This document shows positions 8,712-17,014 of a stretch of 64,000 nucleotides of DNA, in pieces. The stretch is from Meiothermus cerbereus DSM 11376 (GTDB lineage Bacteria; Deinococcota; Deinococci; Deinococcales; Thermaceae), in contig NZ_JHVI01000008.1 of NCBI RefSeq assembly GCF_000620065.1, positions 1 through 64,000 of the forward strand. The letters run 5' to 3'. The notes under the pieces are model-generated. The model worked only from the letters and a program-made list of their open reading frames with translations, was not told the DNA's origin and ran no database searches. Each line of letters starts with the position of its first letter. Positions within the stretch are counted from its first letter, which is position 1. Both the position numbers and the translations under genes were made by a program.

Positions 8712-8717
8712 TATAGT
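8712..8717 (+). promoter_or_regulatory. -10 box TATAGT of the response regulator (leaderless)
   Basis: TATAGT ends 10 bases before the ATG at 8728. Just upstream an inverted repeat CCTCTTA/TAAGAGG (8688-8709) lies between the giant pilin and this promoter and could be an operator or a weak terminator. Confidence 0.5.
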
Positions 8718-8727
8718 TGTATAGAAG

Positions 8728-9312
8728 ATGCACCTCCTTATCGCCGACGACCACCCCCTGTTTCGTATGGGCCTGCGGGCTGCCCTCGAGCGCGAAGGAT
8801 TTGAGATAGTGGGGGAGGCCAGCGACGGCCAGGAGGCCCTGAAGCTGTGCCTGCAACTGTTGCCGGATGGGGTGGTGCTGGATGTGCGGATGCCTCATAT
8901 GGACGGCATTACCGCAGCGCGACTGTTGCGAGAGCAGCGCTACAGGGGCCTGATTACCCTTTTGACCACCTTCAACGAGCCGGTTTTGCTGCAGCAGGCC
9001 GCCCTTGCCGGGGCCGATGCCTACTGGTCGAAAGAACTGCCCCCCGAGGCCCTGGCGGAGCGCCTGCGCCGGCTTAGCCAGGGACTGGAGCCCCGCCTGC
9101 GCGCCCCTGAGTTGCCCAAGCTCACCACCCGCGAGCAGGAGGTGTTGCAGTGGATGGCCCAGGGGCTCTCCACCAAAGAAATTGCCCGCCGCCTACGCAT
9201 CTCGCCCGAGACGGTCAAGGATCACCTGGTGCGGATATATGAGAAGCTCGAGGCCCGCAACCGCGTCGAGGCCCTCGAGCGGGCCCGAAGCCTGGGCTTG
9301 TTAAGTGCATAG
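8728..9312 (+). CDS. NarL/LuxR-type response regulator
   Basis: This 194-residue protein has a receiver domain with acidic pair Asp7/Asp8, phosphate acceptor Asp52 (LDVRMPHMDG), Thr at about 80 and Lys102, then a LuxR/NarL helix-turn-helix (LTTREQEVLQWMAQGLSTKE, then SPETVKDHLVRIYEKL). All phosphorylation residues are present. It lies between pilin sets 2 and 3 on the same strand, so a role in controlling one or more pilin sets is a fair inference. NarL-type regulators usually pair with HisKA_3 kinases, whereas the kinase at 3658 is of the HisKA class. Confidence 0.88.
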   Translation: MHLLIADDHPLFRMGLRAALEREGFEIVGEASDGQEALKLCLQLLPDGVVLDVRMPHMDGITAARLLREQRYRGLITLLTTFNEPVLLQQAALAGADAYWSKELPPEALAERLRRLSQGLEPRLRAPELPKLTTREQEVLQWMAQGLSTKEIARRLRISPETVKDHLVRIYEKLEARNRVEALERARSLGLLSA

Positions 9313-9424
9313 GGCCGCATTTGCTCCAGACCTTTTCTAGCGGTGGGGGAAAGCGGACGGAAAGCCAGCTGGCCACCGGAGCGTTTAGGGTATTTAGGGT
9401 ATGTCCTGTCCTTCGATTAGGGGC

Positions 9425-9430
9425 TATAAT
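9425..9430 (+). promoter_or_regulatory. -10 box TATAAT of pilin set 3
   Basis: A perfect TATAAT lies about 50 bases before the start at 9481. The predicted leader contains CCTAC/GTAGG, a 5-bp hairpin (9436-9459), and GGGGGG before the ATG. The -35 region (about 9402-9407) is weak. Two copies of TTTAGGGTAT-like sequence precede it (9384-9402), a possible regulator site. Confidence 0.55.
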
Positions 9431-9480
9431 ACAAGCCTACTTCACATCACTCGAGTAGGTCTGTTAGTGGGGGGCATTTC

Positions 9481-11577
9481 ATGTCAAATAAGAGGGGAAT
9501 TGCGTTGGTATCCACCCTGGTATTTATGTTCATCGTCATTATTCTGGTTAGTATTGCCACGCTTACCTCGCTCTCCAACCGTCGCAATGCCCAGGATGCC
9601 CTGCGCACCTCGCAGGCCCAGTTCGCCGCCGAGGCAGGCCTCGAGCGGGCCGTAGCCCGGCTGTGGCACCAGGTGCTGGCCAGTGCGGCCTCTCCCAGCG
9701 TAACCGCTTATGCCATTGAACTAAACCGCATGGGTCTGACCAACGGCGCCACCATTGCCAGCCTGTTTGGCGAGCCGCAAAGCCTGGGAGATGGCTCCAG
9801 CTTTGTGGTACGGGTCTCGCGCCAGGACGATACCAGTACCGACCCCGATGCCATCGTGCTCACCCTCACCTCCACCGGCACCCTGGCCGATGGAACCACC
9901 CGGCGCCTGCGGCAGGTTTTCCGGGTGGAGCGGGCTTTCTTCCCGTTCGACTATGCCCTGCTGACCAACAATGCCGAGTGCATCTTCTGCCATCTAGATG
10001 TGAAAAGTATGGATGCCTTGCGCGGCCCGCCCACCAGCGATCCCAGCACCTGGTGGCGGCGGGCCAAGGTGGGGGTGCTGGAAAGCCTGATCATGCGCGA
10101 CGACGAAGAAGCGGGTGTGGTGCACGGCTCGCTGGTAGCCCGGGGTACCGTTAGCCAGCAGTACAGCGGCACCATTGGCCCCTCCAACCGCTACCGCACC
10201 ACCATGAACCCCGGCGATACCCGCATACGCTCCACGGATCCGATCAGTGCCACCCCCGCCGACTGCTCGATTCCCAGCAACTGCACTACCCCGCAGAACC
10301 TGTACTACAACTACCCCGATAGCAACAACCTCTCGGCTTTTGGCAACCGTTTCCCCGATGGTGAACTGCCGGATAGCTTCCCTTTGCCCATCCCAGACAC
10401 CAACAACAACCGCCTCATTGACGATGCCGAGTGGAACGCCGAGGTGAGCTCGAGCCTGGCCGGAACCAACGAGAGCTACAGTGCGGGCTCTATCACGGCT
10501 GCCATGCGCATCAACCCTTTGGGTAGCATTGCCTGGCCTGGCGGTGGTTCGTTGCAGACCCAGACCTCGGCCGATCTGGGCCAGAACCCGAGCAATGTGA
10601 TCCTGGACGGTTCGGTTGTGCCCATCAGCCTGAGGGGTACGGTTTTCATCAATGGGGATGTGGTGATTCGGGGCCGTGTTCGTGGTAATGGAACCATCCT
10701 GGCCCGTAACAACCTCTACGTGATGGGCGACCTGACCTATGACTGCGGTACCGAGGGTACCCTGGCCGCCTGTGACTACAGCAACCCCAGCCGCCTGCCC
10801 CAGCTCCACCTGATTGCGGGTGGGAATATTGTGGTGGGCGACTATATGACCATTCAGAGTGACATCGAAAGCCTCACCCCCGAGGACATGCTCAGCACCA
10901 ACTACAACCAACCCCCCATCAGCTTCTGCCGAGCAAACCCCAGCAATACCGCCTGCGCCCTGCGCCCAAGGCCCAACCTGCCCCTCACCGAGATCACCAA
11001 CTTCAACCGCCGGGAGCTTCGGCGCTACCTGAGTGATAACACTTACCGACCGCGCTTCTACACCTTTGGCGAGGACGTGGTCTATTTCTCCCCGGGCTGT
11101 AGCCACCAGCCGCAACCATACCAGGACTACAGCACCATTGCGGCAGGGGCTAAGGTCTCCTTTTGTCAGGGGGATAGGGAGTTGAGTGCCACCACCCTAA
11201 CGGCGAACCAGGTCGGCAGCATCCTGGCCCGCGCTGCCCGCTACGAGGTAACTTCCAGTACCTTCAACAACGCCGTCCTCAAAAACCTCTGGGCCAGTTC
11301 GATGAACGCTCGAGGTACGGATGCCCTACGTACCGACGGGCTGCTCTACTCAGCCAACGCCATCTTTGGCATTGCGCAGCGCAAATACCCCAAGCTCAAC
11401 GGGCGTTGGGATCTGCGCGGGGCCCTGGTGGCTGCCGATACCGGCATCTTGGTGCCGGGGCCTGGAGGCAGCGCACCGGGCCTGACCATCTACCACGACA
11501 ACCGCCTGCGCCCGCGGCTTCCGGGTGGGCAGCAGGCCCAGCTTAGAAGGGGTATATGGGAAGTGGTGGGCCAGTGA
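9481..11577 (+). CDS. Giant minor pilin, GspK/PilX-like, with a CxxCH motif (set 3)
   Basis: The 698-residue product has leader MSNKRG and mature start IALVSTLVFMFIVIILVS, without Glu5. An N-terminal helix with AQFAAEAGLERAVARLW, the PilX/GspK signature, is followed by a large beta-rich body. Residues 167-171 (CIFCH, in LLTNNAECIFCHLDVKSMD) match the c-type heme attachment motif; the giant pilins of sets 1 and 2 lack it. Later parts are Asn/Asp-rich, including TNNNRLIDDAEW, which resembles a calcium-binding loop. In set 3 the giant pilin comes first instead of last. Confidence 0.8.
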   Translation: MSNKRGIALVSTLVFMFIVIILVSIATLTSLSNRRNAQDALRTSQAQFAAEAGLERAVARLWHQVLASAASPSVTAYAIELNRMGLTNGATIASLFGEPQSLGDGSSFVVRVSRQDDTSTDPDAIVLTLTSTGTLADGTTRRLRQVFRVERAFFPFDYALLTNNAECIFCHLDVKSMDALRGPPTSDPSTWWRRAKVGVLESLIMRDDEEAGVVHGSLVARGTVSQQYSGTIGPSNRYRTTMNPGDTRIRSTDPISATPADCSIPSNCTTPQNLYYNYPDSNNLSAFGNRFPDGELPDSFPLPIPDTNNNRLIDDAEWNAEVSSSLAGTNESYSAGSITAAMRINPLGSIAWPGGGSLQTQTSADLGQNPSNVILDGSVVPISLRGTVFINGDVVIRGRVRGNGTILARNNLYVMGDLTYDCGTEGTLAACDYSNPSRLPQLHLIAGGNIVVGDYMTIQSDIESLTPEDMLSTNYNQPPISFCRANPSNTACALRPRPNLPLTEITNFNRRELRRYLSDNTYRPRFYTFGEDVVYFSPGCSHQPQPYQDYSTIAAGAKVSFCQGDRELSATTLTANQVGSILARAARYEVTSSTFNNAVLKNLWASSMNARGTDALRTDGLLYSANAIFGIAQRKYPKLNGRWDLRGALVAADTGILVPGPGGSAPGLTIYHDNRLRPRLPGGQQAQLRRGIWEVVGQ

Positions 11578-12029
11578 ACAGACCTTTGCCAAAGGGCATC
11601 AGCCTGCTGGAGCTTCTGATCGTGCTTGCAGTGCTGGGCATTCTGCTGGGGGTGGGTTTTGTTTCGCTGCGCTCCTACCAAGAGAGCCTGGCCATCCGCG
11701 AGGCGGCTACACAAGTCGCAACCGAACTCCTGAACATTCGCCAGCAAGCCCGGCGGCAGTCGGTCAACTTTACCTTTCAGGCCACTGCCAGCAGCAGTAC
11801 CTACAAAGCAGGCCGCACCAGTGATCTGGCCTCTCTGGCCGACAAGTCGCTGCCTCGAGGCGTGGTCTTTCAAAGCGTGCCTGCGGGTGGGGGCAGCATA
11901 ACCTTCCTGGCTCCGTATGGCATCGTCAATGCAGCCAACCGTACCTTCGCGTTGCAGGGGCCGGGCGGCCGGGTGCTCAACGTGCATATCGTGGGCAGCA
12001 CCGGCAAGGTGGTGGTGCGTGCGCCGTAG
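11574..12029 (+). CDS. Minor pilin, GspH/FimT-like (set 3)
   Basis: This 151-residue prepilin starts with GTG at 11574, which overlaps the previous stop (GTGA). Leader MNRPLPKG, then ISLLELLIVLAVLGILLG with Glu5, and a GspH/FimT-like body (REAATQVATELLNIRQQARR). An upstream ATG at 11556 is possible but would add six residues to an already complete leader. The overlap suggests translational coupling to the giant pilin. Confidence 0.8.
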   Translation: MNRPLPKGISLLELLIVLAVLGILLGVGFVSLRSYQESLAIREAATQVATELLNIRQQARRQSVNFTFQATASSSTYKAGRTSDLASLADKSLPRGVVFQSVPAGGGSITFLAPYGIVNAANRTFALQGPGGRVLNVHIVGSTGKVVVRAP

Positions 12030-12393
12030 TGGATTCTCCTTTGTAGAGGTGATGGTGGCGCTGGCCATCCTCTCCCTGGCGATTCTCATACTGACCTACT
12101 TTGGCTCGAGCTTTTCCCTTACCCGCAACGCCCAGATCGACACCCAGGCCCAGGCCTACGCCCGCAGCTACTTCGACAACCTGCGGGCCAGCTGGTCCAC
12201 CAGAGCCACCTACAATGCGGCAGTACTCCCATCGGTAACGCCCCCCAGCGGCTTTAGCAGCCCCACCGTTGCGGTGGAAAACATCCAGCGCATCGGAACC
12301 CAGGTGGTCTTGCGCCGGGTTACCCTGCGCTTCACCGGCCCCCAGAACCGACCCTACCGTTTTGCCACCGAGGTGGCCCTTCCGCCCCAGTAG
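12019..12393 (+). CDS. Minor pilin, GspI/PilV-like (set 3)
   Basis: The GTG at 12019 gives leader MRRSG and mature start FSFVEVMVALAILSLAIL with Glu5 (124 residues in all). The start lies inside the end of the previous gene (11-base overlap) with AAGGTGG as ribosome site. It is a short PilV/GspI-type pilin and matches the gene at 5423 in the FVEV core. The longer in-frame opening upstream (from 11917) belongs to the overlapping gene's other frame and is not used here. Confidence 0.8.
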   Translation: MRRSGFSFVEVMVALAILSLAILILTYFGSSFSLTRNAQIDTQAQAYARSYFDNLRASWSTRATYNAAVLPSVTPPSGFSSPTVAVENIQRIGTQVVLRRVTLRFTGPQNRPYRFATEVALPPQ

Positions 12394-12400
12394 AGGCCTT

Positions 12401-13222
12401 ATGCGTAGAGCTGGCATCACCCTCATCGAAATGCTGATTGCAGCCGTCATTGGGGTGGCGATCCTGGGTCTGATTGCCGCCGGTCTTCGCAGCAGCAGCG
12501 ACAGCCTGCGCTTCGTGCAAAACTCCCAGATTCTTACCGAAGACCTGCGCAACGCGGGCAATCTGGTGAGCGACTACCTCTCCACCGCCGCGTTTATTTA
12601 CCCCCCTGGCACAACCCTTACCATTGGCAGCGCAGGCGGCTATACCGTGCGAAATCCACGGAATGGCACGAACACCTGGCAGATTGGCCAGGATCCCGCC
12701 ATTGCCCTGCTCCAGCCCCCCCGGATGGAAGGGGGAGTGGAGGTGGTGAAGTTTGTGATGATCTACCCCCTCAACCGGGGCTGGGTGGTGTCGCGGGCTA
12801 GTGGCGCCGAGAACCCTGGCCCCGACCCTGCCAACAACGACAAGTGGCTGCTGTACATCTACGAGCGCAACCTGGCGGTGGGCAGCAACCGCCTGCCCAA
12901 CGGGCTACCGGCTACCATTCCCACCACCATTCCAGGCAGCAGCGGTAACCTGCTGGCCGACTATGTGCAGCCGGGTGGCTTTGTGGTCAGCTACCCCGAC
13001 TGTCTGGGTTTCGACGAGGGAGGCCTGGCTACCCTGATCCCCTGTCCCAGCGCCCCCCCGCTGCCCCTTCGGGCTGAACATAGCGCAGGGCGGGTGCGTT
13101 TTTCGCTGCAAGGCGAAATAAGGCAGGGTGGGCGCGACTCCCGCGTGCCCGCCAATCCCTTGCGCTTCGAGGTGGCCCCCCGCAACCTGCCCCAGCGGCT
13201 CACCGAAATAAGCCCGAACTAG
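12401..13222 (+). CDS. Minor pilin, GspJ/PilW-like (set 3)
   Basis: This 273-residue prepilin has leader MRRAG and mature start [18 protein letters not shown] with Glu5. The body ([20 protein letters not shown]) is PilW/GspJ-like. The ATG at 12401 is 7 bases after the previous stop. It completes the third quartet. Its stop overlaps the stop of the convergent lepA gene by 4 bases, so no terminator fits between them. Confidence 0.82.
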   Translation: MRRAGITLIEMLIAAVIGVAILGLIAAGLRSSSDSLRFVQNSQILTEDLRNAGNLVSDYLSTAAFIYPPGTTLTIGSAGGYTVRNPRNGTNTWQIGQDPAIALLQPPRMEGGVEVVKFVMIYPLNRGWVVSRASGAENPGPDPANNDKWLLYIYERNLAVGSNRLPNGLPATIPTTIPGSSGNLLADYVQPGGFVVSYPDCLGFDEGGLATLIPCPSAPPLPLRAEHSAGRVRFSLQGEIRQGGRDSRVPANPLRFEVAPRNLPQRLTEISPN

Positions 13223-15018
13223 TCGCGCCCGGCCGACAACACCGCCAGGAAAGCCTCTTGTGGCACGTCCACCTTGCCGATGGCTTTCATGCGCTTTTTG
13301 CCCTCTTTTTGTTTTTCTAAGAGCTTTTTCTTGCGGGTGATGTCGCCCCCGTAGCACTTGGCCAGCACGTCTTTACGCAGGGCCTTGACGGTGGCTCGAG
13401 CGATAATCTTGCCCCCTATGGCGGCCTGGATGGGCACTGCGAACTGCTGTCGGGGAATGACTTCGGCCAGCTTGTCCACAATTTCGCGTCCAATGCTATA
13501 GGCTTTGTCCTTGTGGGCGATGAAGGCCAGCGCATCTACCGGCTCTTCGTTGACCAGGATGCTCACCTTGACCAGCTCGCCTTCCTGATAGCCAATTTGC
13601 TCGTAGTCCATGGAGGCATAGCCCCGGCTGATGGACTTTAGGCGGTCGTGGAAGTCGTAGAGGATCTCGCCGAAGGGCACCTCGTACACCAGTTCCACGC
13701 GCTTGCCGATGTAGTGCATGTTGCCCATCTTGCCGCGCTTTTCCTGCAAGAGCTGCATGATGGAACCCACGTATTCCTCGGGGGTATAGACGGTGAGCTT
13801 GACGTAGGGCTCGTAGATGGCCTCGATTTTGTCGGGGTTGGGTAACTCAGAGGGGTTATGAATCTCGATTTCCGAGCCGCTGGTGAGCTTAACCCGGTAA
13901 ATCACGCTGGGGGCGGTGGAGATCAGGTCGAGGTCGAACTCGCGCTCGAGCCGCTCCTGCACAATCTCGGCGTGCAACAGCCCCAGGAAGCCGCAGCGGA
14001 AACCGAATCCCAAAGCCTCTGAGGTTTCCGGTTCAAAGGAAAGCGCGGCGTCGTTGAGCTTGAGTTTTTCCAGGGCCTCGCGCAGCCGGTTATAGTCCTG
14101 GGTGTCGGTAGGGTAGAGGCCAGCAAACACCACCGGCTTGGCGGGTTGGAAGCCCGGATAGGGAGCCTGGCAGGGGTTTTTGGCCGAGGTGATGGTGTCG
14201 CCTACCTGGGCGTCGCCGATTTCGCGGATGGAGGCGGTAATCCAGCCCACCTCGCCGGGGCCGAGCTGGGTTACGGGTTCCAAGAGACCCGGTCGGAAGA
14301 CCCCCACCTTGTCCACTTCAAACTCCTTGCCGGTAGACCAGATGCGGATGGTGTCGCCGGGCTTGATGCTGCCGTCCATCACCCGCACATAGGGGATTAC
14401 CCCCTGGTAGGCATCGAATATCGAATCGAAGATGAGGGCCTGGGTGGGGTTTTCGGGGCGGCCCTTGGGGGCTGGGATGCGGGCCACGATGGCCTCGAGG
14501 ATCTCGTCTACCCCCTGCCCGGTCTTGCCGGAGGCGAACACGCACTCATCGGCAGGAATGCCCAGTACCTCCTCCACTTCCAGGGCCACCTCGAGGGGCT
14601 GGGCACCGGGCAGGTCGATCTTGTTAATCACCGGGATGATGGTGTGCTCGTGCTCCATGGCCAGGTAAAAGTTGGCGATGGTCTGGGCCTCTACCCCCTG
14701 CGAGGCGTCTACCACCAGCAAGACCCCCTCCACCGCCGCCAGGGCCCGGCTCACCTCGTAGCCAAAGTCCACGTGGCCGGGGGTATCGATCAGGTTGAAG
14801 ATGTAGGTTTCTCCGGCTTTGCTCTGGTAAAAAAGCCGCACCGCGCTGGCCTTGATGGTAATGCCGCGCTCGCGCTCGAGCTCCAGTGAATCCAAAAACT
14901 GCTCGCGCATCTGTCGCTCCGAGACCGCTTTGGTCATCTGGAGAATGCGGTCGGCCAGCGTAGACTTACCGTGGTCTACGTGCGCGATGATGGAAAAATT
15001 GCGAATCCGTTCCTGCAC
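13219..15018 (-). CDS. lepA: Elongation factor 4 (LepA), back-translocating GTPase
   Basis: The 599-residue protein is of normal LepA length. G-domain motifs are complete: AHVDHGKST (G1), RGITIKA (G2), DTPGHVDF (G3) and NKIDLPGA (G4). Domain II, the EF-G-like domains III and V and the LepA-specific C-terminal domain follow, ending in [20 protein letters not shown]. LepA acts on stalled ribosomes and back-translocates tRNAs. The start codon is GTG; TACAAT lies 9 bases before it, so the mRNA is probably leaderless. It is transcribed toward the pilin sets. Confidence 0.97.
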   Translation of the reverse strand: MQERIRNFSIIAHVDHGKSTLADRILQMTKAVSERQMREQFLDSLELERERGITIKASAVRLFYQSKAGETYIFNLIDTPGHVDFGYEVSRALAAVEGVLLVVDASQGVEAQTIANFYLAMEHEHTIIPVINKIDLPGAQPLEVALEVEEVLGIPADECVFASGKTGQGVDEILEAIVARIPAPKGRPENPTQALIFDSIFDAYQGVIPYVRVMDGSIKPGDTIRIWSTGKEFEVDKVGVFRPGLLEPVTQLGPGEVGWITASIREIGDAQVGDTITSAKNPCQAPYPGFQPAKPVVFAGLYPTDTQDYNRLREALEKLKLNDAALSFEPETSEALGFGFRCGFLGLLHAEIVQERLEREFDLDLISTAPSVIYRVKLTSGSEIEIHNPSELPNPDKIEAIYEPYVKLTVYTPEEYVGSIMQLLQEKRGKMGNMHYIGKRVELVYEVPFGEILYDFHDRLKSISRGYASMDYEQIGYQEGELVKVSILVNEEPVDALAFIAHKDKAYSIGREIVDKLAEVIPRQQFAVPIQAAIGGKIIARATVKALRKDVLAKCYGGDITRKKKLLEKQKEGKKRMKAIGKVDVPQEAFLAVLSAGRD

Positions 15019-15102
15019 AGCCTACCTATTGTAGCCGATGCCGCAGGAAAGTCTGTAATCACTGCGGGCGCTTGAGTATGGGGTATAACCAAGCTATATC
15101 CC

Positions 15103-15339
15103 ATGAAGACGGCCATTTCGCTGGCGGACAAGACCTTCCAGGAGGCCGAGAAGCTGGCCAAGCGCCTGCGCATTTCGCGCAGCGAACTGTATGCCAGAAC
15201 CCTCGAGCACTTCTTGCGCGCACACGGCGAATAGGCCGAGATTGAAGCCTTCAACCGCGTTTACGAGAAGGTGGGCAGCCAGCTCGACCCGGTCCTGCAG
15301 CAGGCTATCAAGCGCCGCCTCGAGGCCAGCGAGTGGTAG
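15103..15339 (+). pseudogene. MazE-like ribbon-helix-helix antitoxin, split by an in-frame TAG
   Basis: The ATG at 15103 opens a frame that reads MKTAISLADKTFQEAEKLAK and on to RAHGE, a ribbon-helix-helix DNA-binding domain of 43 residues, then hits TAG at 15232-15234. In the same frame it continues with AEIEAFNRVYEKVGSQLDPV to a TAG at 15337, overlapping the toxin start by 7 bases. The joined frame (about 78 residues) has the size and layout of a MazE-like antitoxin, and the part after the stop is the expected toxin-binding tail. Either the tail is lost, the stop is read through, or the base is a sequence error. Confidence 0.75.
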
Positions 15340-15680
15340 AGCTTCGGCGAGGCCAGATCTGGTGGGCCGACCTGGGCGAGCCGAAGGGCTCGAGGCCAGG
15401 TTTGTGCCGTCCGGTGCTGGTAGTCCAGCGGAACACCGCCAACCAAAGCTGCCTGGCCACCACCATCGTGGTGGTCATCACCTCCAACCTGGCCTTGCGT
15501 CAGGCCCCAGGAAATGTCTTTCTGGCCTCGAGCGACTCAGGCCTGGAGCGCGACTCGGTCATCAACGTCTCGCAGCTATATACCCTCGATAAGAACAACC
15601 TCGAGGGCTACGTGGGCCCGGTACCGCCTGGGGTCATGTCCCAGGTAGACGAAGGCCTGCGGTACCTACTCTCGCTTTAG
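15333..15680 (+). CDS. mazF: MazF/PemK-type endoribonuclease toxin
   Basis: This 115-residue protein starts with GTG at 15333, inside the end of the antitoxin frame. It carries the MazF fold motifs RGQIWWADLG, RPVLVVQRN and VVVIT, with the catalytic Arg26 and Thr50 that correspond to Arg25 and Thr48 of Bacillus MazF. ERDSVINVSQLYTLDK matches the conserved C-terminal half. It cuts single-stranded mRNA when not bound by antitoxin. The gene looks intact although the antitoxin frame is interrupted. Confidence 0.88.
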   Translation: MVELRRGQIWWADLGEPKGSRPGLCRPVLVVQRNTANQSCLATTIVVVITSNLALRQAPGNVFLASSDSGLERDSVINVSQLYTLDKNNLEGYVGPVPPGVMSQVDEGLRYLLSL

Positions 15681-15782
15681 AGCGCTCTTCACGATTATTG
15701 AGCCGTTCGCAACTGGATTGCTTTGTCCTGCATAGCAAATGAGAAAAGTGCAAAGGTTGGTGATGCCAAAAGACGTCCGCCG

Positions 15783-15811
15783 TTGACACCCTCCTTGGGG
15801 TTCAGTAATGT
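15783..15811 (+). promoter_or_regulatory. Promoter of the binding-protein gene
   Basis: TTGACA at 15783-15788 is a perfect -35 box. With a 17-base spacer the -10 is TAATGT (15806-15811), which is weak; AGTAAT with a 15-base spacer is an alternative. A leader of about 35 bases with AAGGAGG follows. Confidence 0.55.
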
Positions 15812-15849
15812 TGAGGACAACGTTCAGATGCAACCGTAAGGAGGTTCCC

Positions 15850-16689
15850 ATGAAAAGAATTTGGATTTTGGGTTTGGTGGTGCTGGCCTCGCTAGGGATG
15901 GCCCAGAGCAAAATTGGCAACTGTGAGGTAACCGGCCCTAAAGGCCAGTTTCCCATCCGCCCGGCCATAGCGGGCCAGCTCACGGTGCAGACCAACCTGC
16001 CGGGGCCGGGTTTCTGGAACGGTGACAGCCCCGCCACCATCAAAGACGGCTTCGAGTACTGCCTGGCGGCCAACATTGCCCACCGCGCCGGGCTGGACAA
16101 AGTGGTGGTGCAGAATGTGGCCTGGGATGCCCTGATCGCCGGCCAGACCCGCAACTTCGACTTTGCCCTCTCGCAAATCACCATCACCGAGGCCCGCAAA
16201 AAGGTGGTGGACTTCTCGAGGCCCTATTTCTCCTCGGATATCGGCGTGCTGGTGCGTGCTGCCGATAAGGCCAAATATAACTCGCCAGCCAGCCTCAAGA
16301 CGGCGCGTCTGGGCATCCAACAGGCCACCACGGCCGCCAAGTTCCTGAGCGATACCCTCAAGCATCCCCAGAACCTGACCCGGGTCTTCCCCGATGTCGC
16401 ATCTGGCTTCACTGCCCTTCGGGCCGGACAGATAGATGCTTTCATCATAGATACCTCCATCGTGCTCTCGGAAGCGGCCAAGTCGGGTGGGGCTTTGGCT
16501 GTGGTGGGCCAGTTCAGAACCGGTGAGAACTACGGGGCGCTTTTTTCTAAGGGTAACCCCAACCGGGCCCAGGTAGACAAGATTTTGGAAGCGCTGGAAA
16601 AGGACGGTACCCTCAAAAAGCTTTCCCAGACCTACCTGGCCAAGGCATGGGGCATTGACCCCACCACCGTGCCGCTCTGGCAGCCCTAG
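15850..16689 (+). CDS. Periplasmic amino-acid binding protein (SBP family 3)
   Basis: The 279-residue protein begins with a signal peptide (MKRIWILGLVVLASLGMAQS). The mature part is a family 3 solute-binding protein: DGFEYCLAANIAHRAGLDKV, then RNFDFALSQITITEARKKVV with the DFSRPYF strand, then the IDAFIIDTSIVL hinge. Such proteins deliver polar amino acids to an ABC importer. The ATG at 15850 has AAGGAGG 5 bases upstream; an upstream in-frame ATG at 15808 overlaps the promoter and is unlikely. No permease or ATPase gene is adjacent. Confidence 0.9.
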   Translation: MKRIWILGLVVLASLGMAQSKIGNCEVTGPKGQFPIRPAIAGQLTVQTNLPGPGFWNGDSPATIKDGFEYCLAANIAHRAGLDKVVVQNVAWDALIAGQTRNFDFALSQITITEARKKVVDFSRPYFSSDIGVLVRAADKAKYNSPASLKTARLGIQQATTAAKFLSDTLKHPQNLTRVFPDVASGFTALRAGQIDAFIIDTSIVLSEAAKSGGALAVVGQFRTGENYGALFSKGNPNRAQVDKILEALEKDGTLKKLSQTYLAKAWGIDPTTVPLWQP

Positions 16690-16756
16690 CGAGCAGGTTT
16701 TTGGCGGGGCTTTAACAACCCCATAGGCTGGGGTTGGGAGTGCCGATCTATAGGTA

Positions 16757-16787
16757 AACACCCGCCGTTTTCGGAGGGTGTTTTTTT
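16757..16787 (+). terminator. Terminator of the binding-protein gene
   Basis: AACACCC/GGGTGTT stem, extended through GCCG/CGG, followed by seven T. Confidence 0.85.
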
Positions 16788-16891
16788 ATTGTGGGAGCTA
16801 TTTTGCCACCAGGATTGGTAGAAAAATAAGCCTGAAACAGCACTTCTCCTAAAGGGAATTGCAATGTTCTTTCGGAAAAACACTCATAAGC

Positions 16892-16921
16892 TAGACACGA
16901 ATCGCCTGATGATGCTATCTT
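16892..16921 (+). promoter_or_regulatory. Promoter of the cold-shock gene
   Basis: TAGACA (16892-16897) and TATCTT (16916-16921) are separated by 18 bases. The predicted start near 16928 gives a leader of about 160 bases, as in the cspA family. Confidence 0.55.
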
Positions 16922-16951
16922 GAGGCGTCTGGGAGTTTTCTGAGGTGGCCC

Positions 16952-17014
16952 ATGCTGTTTCGTCCACGGTTTGGCTATGGCTGGTTTTTACCATGGCTGG
17001 CGGTGGTCAGATGA
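16952..17014 (+). CDS. Short ORF (20 codons) in the cold-shock leader
   Basis: GAGGTGG precedes an ATG that opens [20 protein letters not shown] followed by TGA. It is aromatic and hydrophobic at the C-terminal half. It could be a regulatory upstream ORF, or the remnant of a small membrane protein whose frame is lost after VV. Nothing else supports translation. Confidence 0.3.
   Translation: MLFRPRFGYGWFLPWLAVVR

Noticed and set aside
9994-11115. Minus-strand frame of 373 codons inside the giant pilin of set 3
   Set aside because: Same reason: antisense to a well-supported gene, Val/Gly-rich translation without motifs.
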